A stretch of DNA of 25,052 nucleotides. Origin: CAZAMT01 sp964486145 (GTDB lineage Bacteria; Bacteroidota; Bacteroidia; Bacteroidales; JAAAOM01). The stretch covers positions 1 to 25,052 of the forward strand of contig CAZAMT010000026.1 of the NCBI GenBank assembly GCA_964486145.1, in the 5' to 3' direction. Under the pieces are notes generated by a model. The model was not told the origin of the DNA. It did not search any database and saw only the letters and a program-made list of their open reading frames with translations. Shown here piece by piece: positions 6,520 through 15,735 of this stretch. Position 1 is the first letter of the stretch, and each line of letters opens with the position of its first letter. Position numbers and translations under genes: made by a program.

Positions 6520-9500
6520 CTACCTGGCAATTTGTATTTTTTGTGAATAACTGCTGTTTTTAAAATCTAATTTTAGAATATAGGTACCATTTGGAATATC
6601 TCCGCAGTGCAATTGATATGTCATTTTGGGTGAATTCTTAGAGATAAATCCGGATTTTTCCATCTTCCCATTCATTGCATATATAAAATACCGGATGTTA
6701 CCTTCAAAGGTATTATCCAGGGCTATATTCATTTCATTCTTTACCGGATTTGGATATACACTGAATAAATACTCAGGTAGATTTTTAAAACCGGTATTGG
6801 TAAGTTGTGTGGTTTCCAGTGTCCAGATTCCCCTTCCGTGAGTGGCAACCACTATTTGATTATCAACAATTTGCATATCAAATACAGATACTGCCGGTAG
6901 TCCGTTATTTGCATAAGCCCATGTTTTTCCATTGTCGGTTGATTCGTATATACCCAATTCCGTTCCGGCCCAAATGATATTTGTATCAAACGGCATAACA
7001 AGCAATGAATGCACCACCACATCCGGGAAACCAGTTGAACTGCTGTCTTTATCACCAAAACCGGAAATATCTTCCCATGAATTCCCGTAATCCATTGTTC
7101 GCAAAATTTTTGGTTTGTCCTTCAGTGAAAAAAGCACAAAACTACTCGCGGGATTGGTCGGATGGGTAGCAATACCGCTAATAAACCCCATCTCTGCTTC
7201 TGTGTAACTTTTGGTGGCCTGAAATGAATCACCTGCATCTTTTGAGATAAAAATATTCAATTGAGGATCTTCGAACATGCCTGCTCCCGCCCAAACAACC
7301 GAGTCATTGGAAAGGGAAACCTCAACATTATGCTGATTGGTAACGATGTCGTTAATCGTCCATCCTTCATCGATGGGTATTAACTGCCATTCAAATTTTC
7401 CAAGTCCAAAATTCAGGTGACGAAATACACCTTCACTGCCAACAGCAAAAACGCGATTGGGTGAAGTAACGGAGTTTGATAATTTAGTAAAAAAAGGCCC
7501 GTCGCCATTGATACCCTGCGATGACGATTTCCAGGACTTCCCCCCATCATTGGAAACATAAAAATCGTTGTTGTATATGCTTGCCAGTATGCGATGGGAA
7601 TATTGTGAATGCCATAATGTCTCAAATCCATCACCTCCAAGACGATCAGAATACAAAGAGGTGCTTATTGCATTGATATCCGAGGGCGACTGCCATGTAC
7701 CATTGTCCTGCATGCCACCGATGTATTCGTTGGCACCAGGTTTTTTTGCAACCCCGTAAAACTGGGTTGTAATATATCCGTTCACAATTTGTTTCCATGT
7801 TGTTCCCTCATTAAAGGAAATACCCAGGCCACCGTCATTGGCATTTAATATGGTGAATTTTTCATTCGCGGGATCAGTGGGAATCATGATAAGCTCGTGG
7901 TGGTCGACATGCAAATTACTGTTTTTTGTATTGTTTGAAAGGGTCGTGGCGGTACCATCAATGATATTGAATGTGCCATATTCAACATGGATTCTTGATT
8001 CCGGCAAGGCTTCGGCATTCCAGGTTGAATCTTCAGGCAATGTTGGCCAGAAGAAATACAACATTTTGTACACATGTCCACCCTGTTGGGCAATATCGGT
8101 AATTGGATTATCGGGGCTGTATTCAACTGCATTTACAAAAATATATTCCCTACCGGAAATTTCATCATCCGGGTCACGCTCAATCAGGTTAAAAGAGCCA
8201 TCCCTTTCCTGATCCCGGAACGAAAGTGTAAGTTGTTTGTTATTGACAACATCCCATGCCTGAAAAGGTACATCTACATAATCCTTAAAAGCATAATCCT
8301 CAGCAGGAACCCCTGCGCCTTCTCCTTCGGGAACAGTAAATCTGTGTGCTTTTTGCTTGATGTCCGGTCCAAACCGAATCTCAACCGAAGTCCAGTCACT
8401 GGAAATTATTTCTTCACCATCCTCCTGATCACCGGTAGACATGCCACCTCCGAGAAACTGGCCTCCAAAATTCACAAACGACAAGAATCCCCGAGTGTTA
8501 AACGTATCAACTCTAATAACCTGAGGTTCACTCCGGTTGGTTATCTGGCTAAAATCTAACTGACCAAGAAAAACCCCTCCGACGTAAACAGTATTTTCAT
8601 CGTAGGGATGGGGTTCAATTATATTGTCATACCACCCCTGTGTTCGAAGAAAGTTTTGATTGTTTCCGTTCGCCTCCCGGAATTTATACCAATTTTCTCC
8701 TTTATCCGAGGACATGTAATAATCAGATTGATTGCCAGGAGCTTCTACAGAAGTAAAAACCCGATTGGGGTTTACCTTTGATACAGCCACTTCAAATCGA
8801 AATCCGGTACCAATTCCGTTGGAAGCTATTTCCCAGGTTTCACCGGCATCTGTTGATTTAATTATTCCTAAGCTGTTCGCGCCTGCATACTGAATGTTAA
8901 AATCCTCCGGGTCCTCAACAAGGTCTTCGATCATGTAGCCTTTTTTGTATTTTGCAGCCCATGAATTACCGCCATCGATAGATTTAAAAATTCCTGAATT
9001 TGTAGCCAAAAGGACAATATCTTCATTTTGTGGATCAACGATGATGCGGTTAATAAATTCAAAATCGTCATTGTTAACGGTAGATGGTACCTGATACCAG
9101 GTTTCACCGCGATCATCGCTGCGAAACAGTCCACTCCCGGCTACCATTCCGAATCCTCCGAAGCCTTCTCCGGTTCCTGCATAAATTACATCCGTATTTG
9201 ACTTTGCCATTACAAGTGTTGATGCTGCAAGGTTTGGTAAATCATCCGTAAGGCTTCTCCAGGACTCACCGCCATCGGTTGTTTTCCAAATACCTCCGCT
9301 TGCTGACCCGGCATACCAGGTATTGTAGTTTTTATCTGCCGGATCCACAATCAGCCCCCTTGTTCTTCCACCAACATTTCCGGGTCCTCTCTGCACCCAG
9401 TTATATTTAATCGGCGTATTTTTTAGCTGCAACCCACGTTCGTTTTGCATAAATTCCTTAAAACGATAACCTGTTTTATAACCAGATTTTTTCTGACCGA

Positions 9501-9690
9501 TTGGAGCAGAAATATCGTTAAAATACTGAATAAATTCTTCTGGTCTGTCGTAGCCAATCTCTTTATTCAACTCAAGATACTCCGGTTTGCTAATGGCAAT
9601 ATCCTTTGCGCCTCTGTGTAAAACAACCAACACAAAACAGGAAACCATTGGTACCAATAGAAACCACAATATGCCGCGTTTTGATATCAT
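6520..9690 (-). CDS. T9SS-exported Asp-box (sortilin/BNR-like) beta-propeller protein
   Basis: A very large secreted protein of 1056 residues. The Met at 9690 starts a signal sequence (MISKRGILWFLLVPMVSCFV) 16 nt after the previous stop. A Met at 9726 would overlap the upstream gene by 20 bases and is less likely. Ten Asp-box-like motifs of the S-x-D-x-G-x-T-W type fall in two groups of five: about residues 136, 190, 236, 278 and 326 (for example KTTDGGESW and KSTDAGETW), then about 625, 713, 816, 865 and 916 (for example VSNDGGKSW and ESTDNGKTW). Such motifs mark the blades of sortilin/VPS10 and BNR propellers. A non-repeat insertion of roughly 290 residues separates the groups. The last 85 residues form a type A T9SS sorting domain ('FSVYPNPVKNEMNIAL', 'IPNGTYILKL', 'QKIQIAR' end). 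No catalytic residues are evident, so a binding or scaffolding role at the surface is my inference. It is the last gene of the susCD operon. Confidence 0.85.
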   Translation of the reverse strand: MISKRGILWFLLVPMVSCFVLVVLHRGAKDIAISKPEYLELNKEIGYDRPEEFIQYFNDISAPIGQKKSGYKTGYRFKEFMQNERGLQLKNTPIKYNWVQRGPGNVGGRTRGLIVDPADKNYNTWYAGSASGGIWKTTDGGESWRSLTDDLPNLAASTLVMAKSNTDVIYAGTGEGFGGFGMVAGSGLFRSDDRGETWYQVPSTVNNDDFEFINRIIVDPQNEDIVLLATNSGIFKSIDGGNSWAAKYKKGYMIEDLVEDPEDFNIQYAGANSLGIIKSTDAGETWEIASNGIGTGFRFEVAVSKVNPNRVFTSVEAPGNQSDYYMSSDKGENWYKFREANGNNQNFLRTQGWYDNIIEPHPYDENTVYVGGVFLGQLDFSQITNRSEPQVIRVDTFNTRGFLSFVNFGGQFLGGGMSTGDQEDGEEIISSDWTSVEIRFGPDIKQKAHRFTVPEGEGAGVPAEDYAFKDYVDVPFQAWDVVNNKQLTLSFRDQERDGSFNLIERDPDDEISGREYIFVNAVEYSPDNPITDIAQQGGHVYKMLYFFWPTLPEDSTWNAEALPESRIHVEYGTFNIIDGTATTLSNNTKNSNLHVDHHELIMIPTDPANEKFTILNANDGGLGISFNEGTTWKQIVNGYITTQFYGVAKKPGANEYIGGMQDNGTWQSPSDINAISTSLYSDRLGGDGFETLWHSQYSHRILASIYNNDFYVSNDGGKSWKSSSQGINGDGPFFTKLSNSVTSPNRVFAVGSEGVFRHLNFGLGKFEWQLIPIDEGWTINDIVTNQHNVEVSLSNDSVVWAGAGMFEDPQLNIFISKDAGDSFQATKSYTEAEMGFISGIATHPTNPASSFVLFSLKDKPKILRTMDYGNSWEDISGFGDKDSSSTGFPDVVVHSLLVMPFDTNIIWAGTELGIYESTDNGKTWAYANNGLPAVSVFDMQIVDNQIVVATHGRGIWTLETTQLTNTGFKNLPEYLFSVYPNPVKNEMNIALDNTFEGNIRYFIYAMNGKMEKSGFISKNSPKMTYQLHCGDIPNGTYILKLDFKNSSYSQKIQIAR

Positions 9691-9706
9691 CCTTTTTTTC
9701 AGTTTG

Positions 9707-10222
9707 TTAATTAAAATTTTGCTCATCGATATTTTCGAATCCGTTTTTCCGGTATCCGTATACAAACACCGAATCGACCTGAGCACTGCGCTGATCATAA
9801 AGGCCAACAAGAAGTACAATTATATCTCTTTCATCATCTTTTGTTGCCCTCACTACCTCTCCTTCAATGGAAACATAATGTATTCCATGTTGAGCATTGT
9901 TGATCACTTCGAGTTGATTTCCTTTGTCAACCCGAAACGTTTGTCCTGATATTTTTGCTTTTACTCTTACTCCGCTATCATATATATTTGATAATACCAG
10001 GCTATCATTACTGTTGGGATCCAACGCTGTTACCAGGTCATAAGGGCCATCAAAATTTCCCTGTGGATCAAACACCCCCCCTGCAAAATCAAATGCTATC
10101 CAGTTACCTGCCAGTAGGTTCGGATAACCTGCCTGATATTCTACTTCATATGTCTCATCTTCGCATGACCAAAACATTACGAAAACAAGCAGAAATAAGC
10201 TATATTTTTTTAATTCATTCAT
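9707..10222 (-). CDS. Small surface lipoprotein of a susCD operon (Lipid_bd-like)
   Basis: A 171-residue lipoprotein. The Met at 10222 begins two bases after the stop of the upstream gene. It gives a short signal peptide ending in the lipobox 'MFWSC' (Cys20), followed by Glu-Asp-Glu, a surface-export type sequence in Bacteroidota. A longer start at 10243 would overlap the upstream gene and add no signal features. The mature part reads as a small beta-rich domain ('GNWIAFDFAGGVFDPQ', 'LVLSNIYDSGVRVKAKISGQTFRVD', 'IHYVSIEGEVVRATKDDERDIIVLLVGLYD'). This resembles the putative lipid-binding lipoproteins often encoded after SusD_2-type susD genes, but I recall the family only loosely. It probably works with the SusCD pair at the surface. 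The ligand is unknown. Confidence 0.7.
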   Translation of the reverse strand: MNELKKYSLFLLVFVMFWSCEDETYEVEYQAGYPNLLAGNWIAFDFAGGVFDPQGNFDGPYDLVTALDPNSNDSLVLSNIYDSGVRVKAKISGQTFRVDKGNQLEVINNAQHGIHYVSIEGEVVRATKDDERDIIVLLVGLYDQRSAQVDSVFVYGYRKNGFENIDEQNFN

Positions 10223-10224
10223 GA

Positions 10225-10893
10225 CTATTCTGTTTTGATCCATGTTACTGGAAGCTGGATACCCTGGTACGGATCGTCAAGCAGAAATATTGTCCATGAT
10301 AATGTCCGGTTCGAGTAAACACCATCAGAAGCTGCATAATTTCCAAAATATCCCTCATCCGGTAATAATATCAACTCATTTCTACCAATATCCACAAACC
10401 TTCCGGGCATGTCGAATCCGGGAAACCCCATCACCTCTCCGGCTTCATAAAGCCCTTTTTCATGTTTTTTCTTGACTTTGGTTGTTACCGGATCCCACAG
10501 AGTACCCACGTACGTGCCGGATAGATCGTTATCAGACACATCTTCATGGGTTACAGCAATCAGCCTTTCCGTTGTGTTGGACACACCATCGCTGTTTACC
10601 GCGTAGTAGGTGCGGATATAAACGCCCGGAGTATTCAAATCAACCGTATTTGTTTCAATATCTATATTTTGACCACCCATTTGCAAGAATACAGTTACTT
10701 CTTTACCATCCACATAGGCTTTTATTCCAGGTTCAATGAAATTATCCACATCATTTTGTACGACAGAGATAAACTCCCCTCCTGACATTTCAAATTGTGG
10801 TAAATAGGATACCCTTGAAATATCGGCTGTATCATCCCATTTTTCGCACCCCAGGAATATCACCAGTAAGAATATGTAAAAGAATTTAGTCAT
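10225..10893 (-). CDS. Surface lipoprotein with Ig-like N-domain (BT_2262/DUF5012-like)
   Basis: A 222-residue lipoprotein encoded 6 nt after susD. The signal peptide MTKFFYIFLLVIFLGC puts the lipidated Cys at residue 16, followed by EKWDD, acidic as expected for surface display. Residues of about 28-112 resemble a bacterial Ig-like domain ('YVDGKEVTVFLQMGG', 'VDLNTPGVYIRTYYAVNSDGVSNTTER', an extracellular-repeat style ending 'RLIAVTH'). The rest (about 118-222) is a separate beta-rich domain that starts 'DLSGTYVGTLWDP'. Similar two-domain lipoproteins, annotated as DUF5012 or BT_2262-like, often accompany SusD_2-type loci. I infer an auxiliary ligand-binding role. No enzyme motif is visible. 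Confidence 0.72.
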   Translation of the reverse strand: MTKFFYIFLLVIFLGCEKWDDTADISRVSYLPQFEMSGGEFISVVQNDVDNFIEPGIKAYVDGKEVTVFLQMGGQNIDIETNTVDLNTPGVYIRTYYAVNSDGVSNTTERLIAVTHEDVSDNDLSGTYVGTLWDPVTTKVKKKHEKGLYEAGEVMGFPGFDMPGRFVDIGRNELILLPDEGYFGNYAASDGVYSNRTLSWTIFLLDDPYQGIQLPVTWIKTE

Positions 10894-10899
10894 TGTATA

Positions 10900-12393
10900 T
10901 TAATTCATATCCCACCAAACATTTTCCCATACTTCCTTTTTGTCGGGGGTATTTGGATTACCCGAGTATTCTGACTCGGGAAAGATCAGTCTTTTTGGAA
11001 ACCTTCCGCTCGTAACATTGTTTACCGATACCGTGAATTCTCCCGGCACATAATTTGTATTATCATATGGTACTTCACTAACTTTCGGGTAGCCTGTCCG
11101 GTTCTGTTCAAAAAACGTTTCAAGACTTTGAATGTTCGCCAGAGATACCCATTTTTGCACGATAATATGCCGGATAATATCCTCCTGTTCACTTCCCTCG
11201 GCAGGAAACTGATATACGTCACCGGGCCCATAGTATTCTTCTGAATTTGTCAATCCCAATCGTAAAAATGCAAAATCAATGGCTCTTTCATAATGTTCTT
11301 TGGCTACACTGAATTCATCAACACCATATCTCACAATCGCCTCGGCCTGGAGCAGATATGATTCTGTTGCAGACATGAGGTACACGGGTTGCAAAGGTGA
11401 AATGAATGGTTTTGAATACGAAGAACTGTTTGTTCCGGCCGGTTCATCCGGATCATTGTAATTTCCCTGTGCCAAACCACTATGTCCTCCACCGGATTCA
11501 GGAAACAAAAACAATCGATCCAGCCTGTCGAGATCTCCTTGTTCATTCATATAACTTAAAAGCGTGTTACTAATAACCAGGTTGGGATTATTACCAAAAA
11601 ACACAATTTCAGTGGAATAAAGCGGGTTTCGCCTTCCGGATTCGTCACTAAACTGAATAACTGCTGCATCTTCTGTTAAAAAATCAACTTCATCATCAAA
11701 AAGTTTTTGAATGCCATTTTTTGCTACTTCCGGCCTTGTATAACATTGTCGGAGATACATTTTTAATTTCAGGGTATTTGCAAATGCAATCCAGGTATCT
11801 ATATCTCCGGCAAAAATTATATCATTTTTACCTGCATCGATTGCTGTTTCAGCTTCAAAATCCTTATCGAGGGCTTCATCAATCCGGGCAATAAGGCTAT
11901 CGTAAACTACCTGACCATTTTCATACTCGGGTGTAAAATTCTCATTTTCTCCTTTCAGTGCCTGCGAAAAAGGAACCTGATCATAAATATCGGTCAGAAC
12001 CTGAAAAGTATATGCCTGCATCACTGTAGCCATTAAATAAAAACTCCAGTTTTCTGTTTGTCTGGTTTCATTCCTGATGTAATCAAAGTTTTCAAGGGCC
12101 CCTGTATACAGTTCACCAAATTGCCCGTCGTATGTACTACTGTTAATATCGTATGAGTCAAGCCCGGTATATTGCGATGCTCCTAACGATTGTGTCCAGT
12201 GTTGCGACCAAAGAGCACCAAGAACCTGGTATCTTCCTCCCATTACATATGCAACGGAAGTAATGCCAGAAGGCAGAACAAATTCCACTGCAACTTCCGA
12301 TGGTACATTTGGATCATCATTCACATCAAGCCAATCCTCACATGAAGTAAAGACCAGTACCAGGCTAAATAATATGTAAATTAATTTTTTCAT
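10900..12393 (-). CDS. SusD/RagB-like outer-membrane lipoprotein (SusD_2 type)
   Basis: The lipoprotein partner that caps a SusC transporter and captures its ligand at the surface. It has 497 residues. The signal peptide MKKLIYILFSLVLVFTSC gives lipidated Cys18, followed by EDWLDVNDDPNVP, a typical SusD start. The N-terminal helices are TPR-like ('QVLGALWSQHWTQSLGASQYTGLDSYDI', 'WSFYLMATVMQAYTFQVLTDIYDQVPFSQAL'), and the C-terminal part contains 'YLLQAEAIVRYG' and 'DIIRHIIVQKWVSLANIQSLETFFEQNRTGYP'. These motifs point to the SusD-like_2 family rather than the classical starch-type SusD. That branch is often found away from glycoside hydrolases and can be tied to peptides or other ligands. It is encoded 2 nt after susC and is surely co-transcribed. 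The substrate is unknown. Confidence 0.92.
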   Translation of the reverse strand: MKKLIYILFSLVLVFTSCEDWLDVNDDPNVPSEVAVEFVLPSGITSVAYVMGGRYQVLGALWSQHWTQSLGASQYTGLDSYDINSSTYDGQFGELYTGALENFDYIRNETRQTENWSFYLMATVMQAYTFQVLTDIYDQVPFSQALKGENENFTPEYENGQVVYDSLIARIDEALDKDFEAETAIDAGKNDIIFAGDIDTWIAFANTLKLKMYLRQCYTRPEVAKNGIQKLFDDEVDFLTEDAAVIQFSDESGRRNPLYSTEIVFFGNNPNLVISNTLLSYMNEQGDLDRLDRLFLFPESGGGHSGLAQGNYNDPDEPAGTNSSSYSKPFISPLQPVYLMSATESYLLQAEAIVRYGVDEFSVAKEHYERAIDFAFLRLGLTNSEEYYGPGDVYQFPAEGSEQEDIIRHIIVQKWVSLANIQSLETFFEQNRTGYPKVSEVPYDNTNYVPGEFTVSVNNVTSGRFPKRLIFPESEYSGNPNTPDKKEVWENVWWDMN

Positions 12394-12395
12394 TT

Positions 12396-15300
12396 TTAAA
12401 ACGTTAACCTTAAGCTAACCGTAAAACTTTTTACTGAAGGTGTAGCACTGTATTCACCAAAATCTGCTGCCAGATCATTTCCAAAAGTTGTTACCTCCGG
12501 ATCAATGTACGTTTGTCCATCGGGTGTTGACAACCAAAGGTTTTTTCCAATAACACTTATATCAGCCCTTTGCACGGGCAATTTATTCAGCCAGGTTGAT
12601 GGCAGCCGGTAACCAAGTACAACTTCCCTTAATTTGATATATGACTTATCAATCAGGGAGAATCCATCAAGTTCGGCACCTCCTTCACCCCAATAATCAA
12701 CAATGTGAACTGCATCGAGAGGGATTGTATTCTCTGCATAAACCGGGTCTTCATTCTCGTCCTGATCTACCTCGTAAATGGCATTCGGGATAATAAATGG
12801 TTCCCGTAAATTGTAAAGTGTAGCAGGAACCGTACCGGCCCAAACAGATATATCTTTTGTCCGGGAGTACATCATTCCGCCCTGACGAATATCAATGGTA
12901 GCGCTGAGGGAGACATTTTTATAGGAGAAACTGTTACTGACTCCTGCCGTGAAATCATACTGAGAATTGCCATATTCTTTTAAATCTTCTGCTGCTTTGG
13001 GTAATCCGGTATTGTCAACAACCATTCGTCCCTGTTCATCCATCATGGGTGTCCGTCCCTCAAAAATTCCAATTGGATTTCCTGGTTTACCAACATAATG
13101 AATTTGTTGGCCACCTTCAACAACCAATGAATTAAAAACAACGCGTTCCAAATCATCGTTGAGGCGGACCAACATGTTATTGTTTTTGGTATAATTCACT
13201 GAAATATCCCATATGAAACTGTTTCGTTCCACCGGGGTTAATTTCACTAACAATTCCACGCCTTTGTTGGTTATTTCTCCAAGATTTATCAACTGGCTGC
13301 TATACCCCGATGAACGCGCCAACGGAGCCGCCCAAATCAGATCGTTCACCGTGCGATCATAATATGTAAAGTCAATACCGACGCGATTATTGAAAAACCT
13401 GAAATCGGCGCCAACTTCAAATTCTGTTGACATTTCAGGCCTAAGCTCCTGGTTCCCTATCAGATTACCAACTTCATATGAGTTTACACCATTGACCAAA
13501 GGATAACTAAAAAAACCAAATCCATCGGAATGGAAACCACTGACAAAGCTGTTATTGATACTATATGGTGGGGCATCATTTCCTACCTGGGCCCAACCAA
13601 ATCGCAATTTACCGTAGGGTAACACAGGTTGAATGGAAGGAATCAGTTCGGTAAAAATAAAGCCAAGATTCACCCCGGGATAAAAAAATGAATTATTCTT
13701 TACAGGAAGTGTTGAACTCCAGTCGTTACGAGCTGTTAAGGTCAGAAACAATATACTCTTGTATCCTGCATCAAGGCTGGAATAAACACCGGCAAGCCGC
13801 CGTTGTTGAAAGTATTCTCCTGAACTTGGTTTTTCGGAGGAATTTGATAGTTGCGGAAACCCTTCGATGACTAAACCGTTTACCTGCGTTGACAAGCTTG
13901 TAAATTCCCGTGCATTCATGTTATATCCAACAAGCGCACCGAGGCTATAGTCACCAAATTGCTTCTGGTAATTCAAAATAAGGTCCGCATTCAATTCAAG
14001 CCGTCGCCTTGATGATTTGCCACGCATTCCGGGTTCAGATATGGCTGCAAACTCATTATTCCCTCCAGGTTTAATAATCTCACGCCACTCCTCGAGATTC
14101 TCATTGGAAACATCACCACCCATCCGAAGATTTAAATTCAACTGGGTTGTGAAGTGGTATTCTAAATTTAAACTTCCAAAAAACCGATCTTCATTGTTTT
14201 GGTTTCCGTTTCTTTTTAAAATATAATACGGATTAACCGTGTATCTTGAATAAAAATTATCAATATTGTTCCATTTGCTGTCAATATCTTCAAGTTCCAG
14301 GAGACTGATGTCCCGCGGTGTTTGCATTATTTGGTTGTAAACAGATTGTTCACCCTGGCCGGTGGGTACATAACTGTTTTTCTTGTTTATATAATTTAAT
14401 GAACCGGAAGTTCTAAATTTATCAGAAACCGTGTAAGAACTTCTTAACGAAATGGTATTTCTGTTGTAGCTGTCTGCATTGGTTGGAAATATACCATCCG
14501 CGGTTAAATTTGAGTAAGACAGATAATATGTTTGCTGTTCATTGCCACCTGAGATGGATATGGAATTATTGTATGTTTTACCAACATCAAAAAATTCTTT
14601 CACGTTGTTGTTAAGGCCCTTGAAAGGCTTAATGCGGTAAGCTTCATCCACTTTATTTCCCCAGATCCTCTCCAACTCATCGAACCGAGGACCCCAACTC
14701 ATGTTTTCATACATGACGGCATCCCCATGTATTCCCTGTCCAAATTCATTCTGGTATTTCACGAGACGCAGAGGAGATTCAAATCCAACACTGCTGGCTA
14801 CATTTATTTCGGCATTGCCTTTTGCATGTATTTCACCTTTTTTTGTTGTAATAATAATAACCCCGTTTGCGGCCCTGGAACCATATAAAGCCGTACCCGC
14901 GGCTCCTTTTAAAACGGTAACTGACTCAATATCTTCCGGATTAATATCGTTGGATTTGTTGCCAAAATCCGTTCCCCCGTTTAAAGATGTACTGCCTGTA
15001 CTGCTATTACTTACCGGAACACCATCGATAATAAAAAGCGGCTGATTGGATCCCCCGAGGGAGGATATTCCGCGCATAAGAATTCTGGTAGATGCACCGG
15101 GTGCACCTGATGCAGTGGAAATATTTACACCAGCAACCTTTCCCTGTAGTGAATTTAAGACACTTCTGTCTCGTGCTTTGGTAATTTCTTCACTATTGAT
15201 ACTGGTTGCCGAGTAGCCCAGCGCCTTACTCTCGCGTCTGATACCCAACGCTGTAACCACTGCTTCTTCCATCTCAAATACATCAGGTTCCAGATATAGA

Positions 15301-15578
15301 TTGATGGTTGACTGTCCGTTAAATGCAACATCTTTTGGTTTCATACCTACAAACCGAAACTCCAAAGCTTCAGCAGTTTCAGGTACTTCAAGTATATATT
15401 GACCATTTAAATTTGTTATTGTGCCAATTGTAGAGCCTTTTACTGTGACTGTTGCTCCAGGTATAGCCGTTGAATCTTCGTTGCTACGTATAATGCCGGA
15501 AACTTCAACCGATTGAGAATTCACAGCCATGCATACCGCACCCAACAGCACAAACAATATTGGTATGTTTCTATTCAT
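12396..15578 (-). CDS. SusC/RagA-family TonB-dependent outer-membrane transporter
   Basis: A 1060-residue outer-membrane importer powered by TonB. Order of parts: a signal peptide (about 1-21); a CarboxypepD_reg-like beta-sandwich at 24-100 ('VSGIIRSNEDSTAIPGATVTVKG', 'TITNLNGQYILEVPE'); a TonB-box region 'EEAVVTALGIRRE' near 104-116; the plug at about 120-240 ('VLNSLQGKVAGVNISTASGAPGASTRILMRG', 'PLFIIDGVPVSN', 'VTVLKGAAGTALYGSRAANGVIIITTKKG'); then the beta-barrel, ending in 'FTVSLRLTF' with the terminal Phe used by the BAM machine. There is no STN signalling domain, so direct control of an anti-sigma factor is unlikely. It is the first gene of a five-gene operon with gaps of 2, 6, 2 and 16 nt. 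A leader of about 100-240 nt separates it from gyrB. No sigma/anti-sigma or hybrid two-component gene is nearby. Confidence 0.95.
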   Translation of the reverse strand: MNRNIPILFVLLGAVCMAVNSQSVEVSGIIRSNEDSTAIPGATVTVKGSTIGTITNLNGQYILEVPETAEALEFRFVGMKPKDVAFNGQSTINLYLEPDVFEMEEAVVTALGIRRESKALGYSATSINSEEITKARDRSVLNSLQGKVAGVNISTASGAPGASTRILMRGISSLGGSNQPLFIIDGVPVSNSSTGSTSLNGGTDFGNKSNDINPEDIESVTVLKGAAGTALYGSRAANGVIIITTKKGEIHAKGNAEINVASSVGFESPLRLVKYQNEFGQGIHGDAVMYENMSWGPRFDELERIWGNKVDEAYRIKPFKGLNNNVKEFFDVGKTYNNSISISGGNEQQTYYLSYSNLTADGIFPTNADSYNRNTISLRSSYTVSDKFRTSGSLNYINKKNSYVPTGQGEQSVYNQIMQTPRDISLLELEDIDSKWNNIDNFYSRYTVNPYYILKRNGNQNNEDRFFGSLNLEYHFTTQLNLNLRMGGDVSNENLEEWREIIKPGGNNEFAAISEPGMRGKSSRRRLELNADLILNYQKQFGDYSLGALVGYNMNAREFTSLSTQVNGLVIEGFPQLSNSSEKPSSGEYFQQRRLAGVYSSLDAGYKSILFLTLTARNDWSSTLPVKNNSFFYPGVNLGFIFTELIPSIQPVLPYGKLRFGWAQVGNDAPPYSINNSFVSGFHSDGFGFFSYPLVNGVNSYEVGNLIGNQELRPEMSTEFEVGADFRFFNNRVGIDFTYYDRTVNDLIWAAPLARSSGYSSQLINLGEITNKGVELLVKLTPVERNSFIWDISVNYTKNNNMLVRLNDDLERVVFNSLVVEGGQQIHYVGKPGNPIGIFEGRTPMMDEQGRMVVDNTGLPKAAEDLKEYGNSQYDFTAGVSNSFSYKNVSLSATIDIRQGGMMYSRTKDISVWAGTVPATLYNLREPFIIPNAIYEVDQDENEDPVYAENTIPLDAVHIVDYWGEGGAELDGFSLIDKSYIKLREVVLGYRLPSTWLNKLPVQRADISVIGKNLWLSTPDGQTYIDPEVTTFGNDLAADFGEYSATPSVKSFTVSLRLTF

Positions 15579-15688
15579 TAAATCATCTCGAATGAGTCAA
15601 CATCAAAACTATTAAAATTCGTTATTAATTACACAGGTAAGATTTAAAAAAGATGGGTATTAGCAGTTTTTTAACATTTAAACCGGTG

Positions 15689-15696
15689 CAAATTAA
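15689..15696 (-). promoter_or_regulatory. Weak -7-like box upstream of susC
   Basis: On the minus strand this reads TTAATTTG, one mismatch from TAnnTTTG, about 110 nt upstream of the susC start. No clear -33 element is seen. The operon needs a promoter in this gap because the gyrB terminator lies just upstream, but the exact site is uncertain. Confidence 0.25.
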
Positions 15697-15735
15697 ATTA
15701 TTAGCCTTATGAATAGGACAGGTTAGATGACTGTA

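Noticed and set aside
8074..8559. 161-codon plus-strand frame inside the propeller gene
   Set aside because: It lies wholly antisense to a gene with clear Asp-box motifs and a T9SS tail, and its product resembles nothing.
12396..15578. Labelling the locus a polysaccharide utilisation locus
   Set aside because: No carbohydrate-active enzyme is encoded in the operon, so the ligand class is open.
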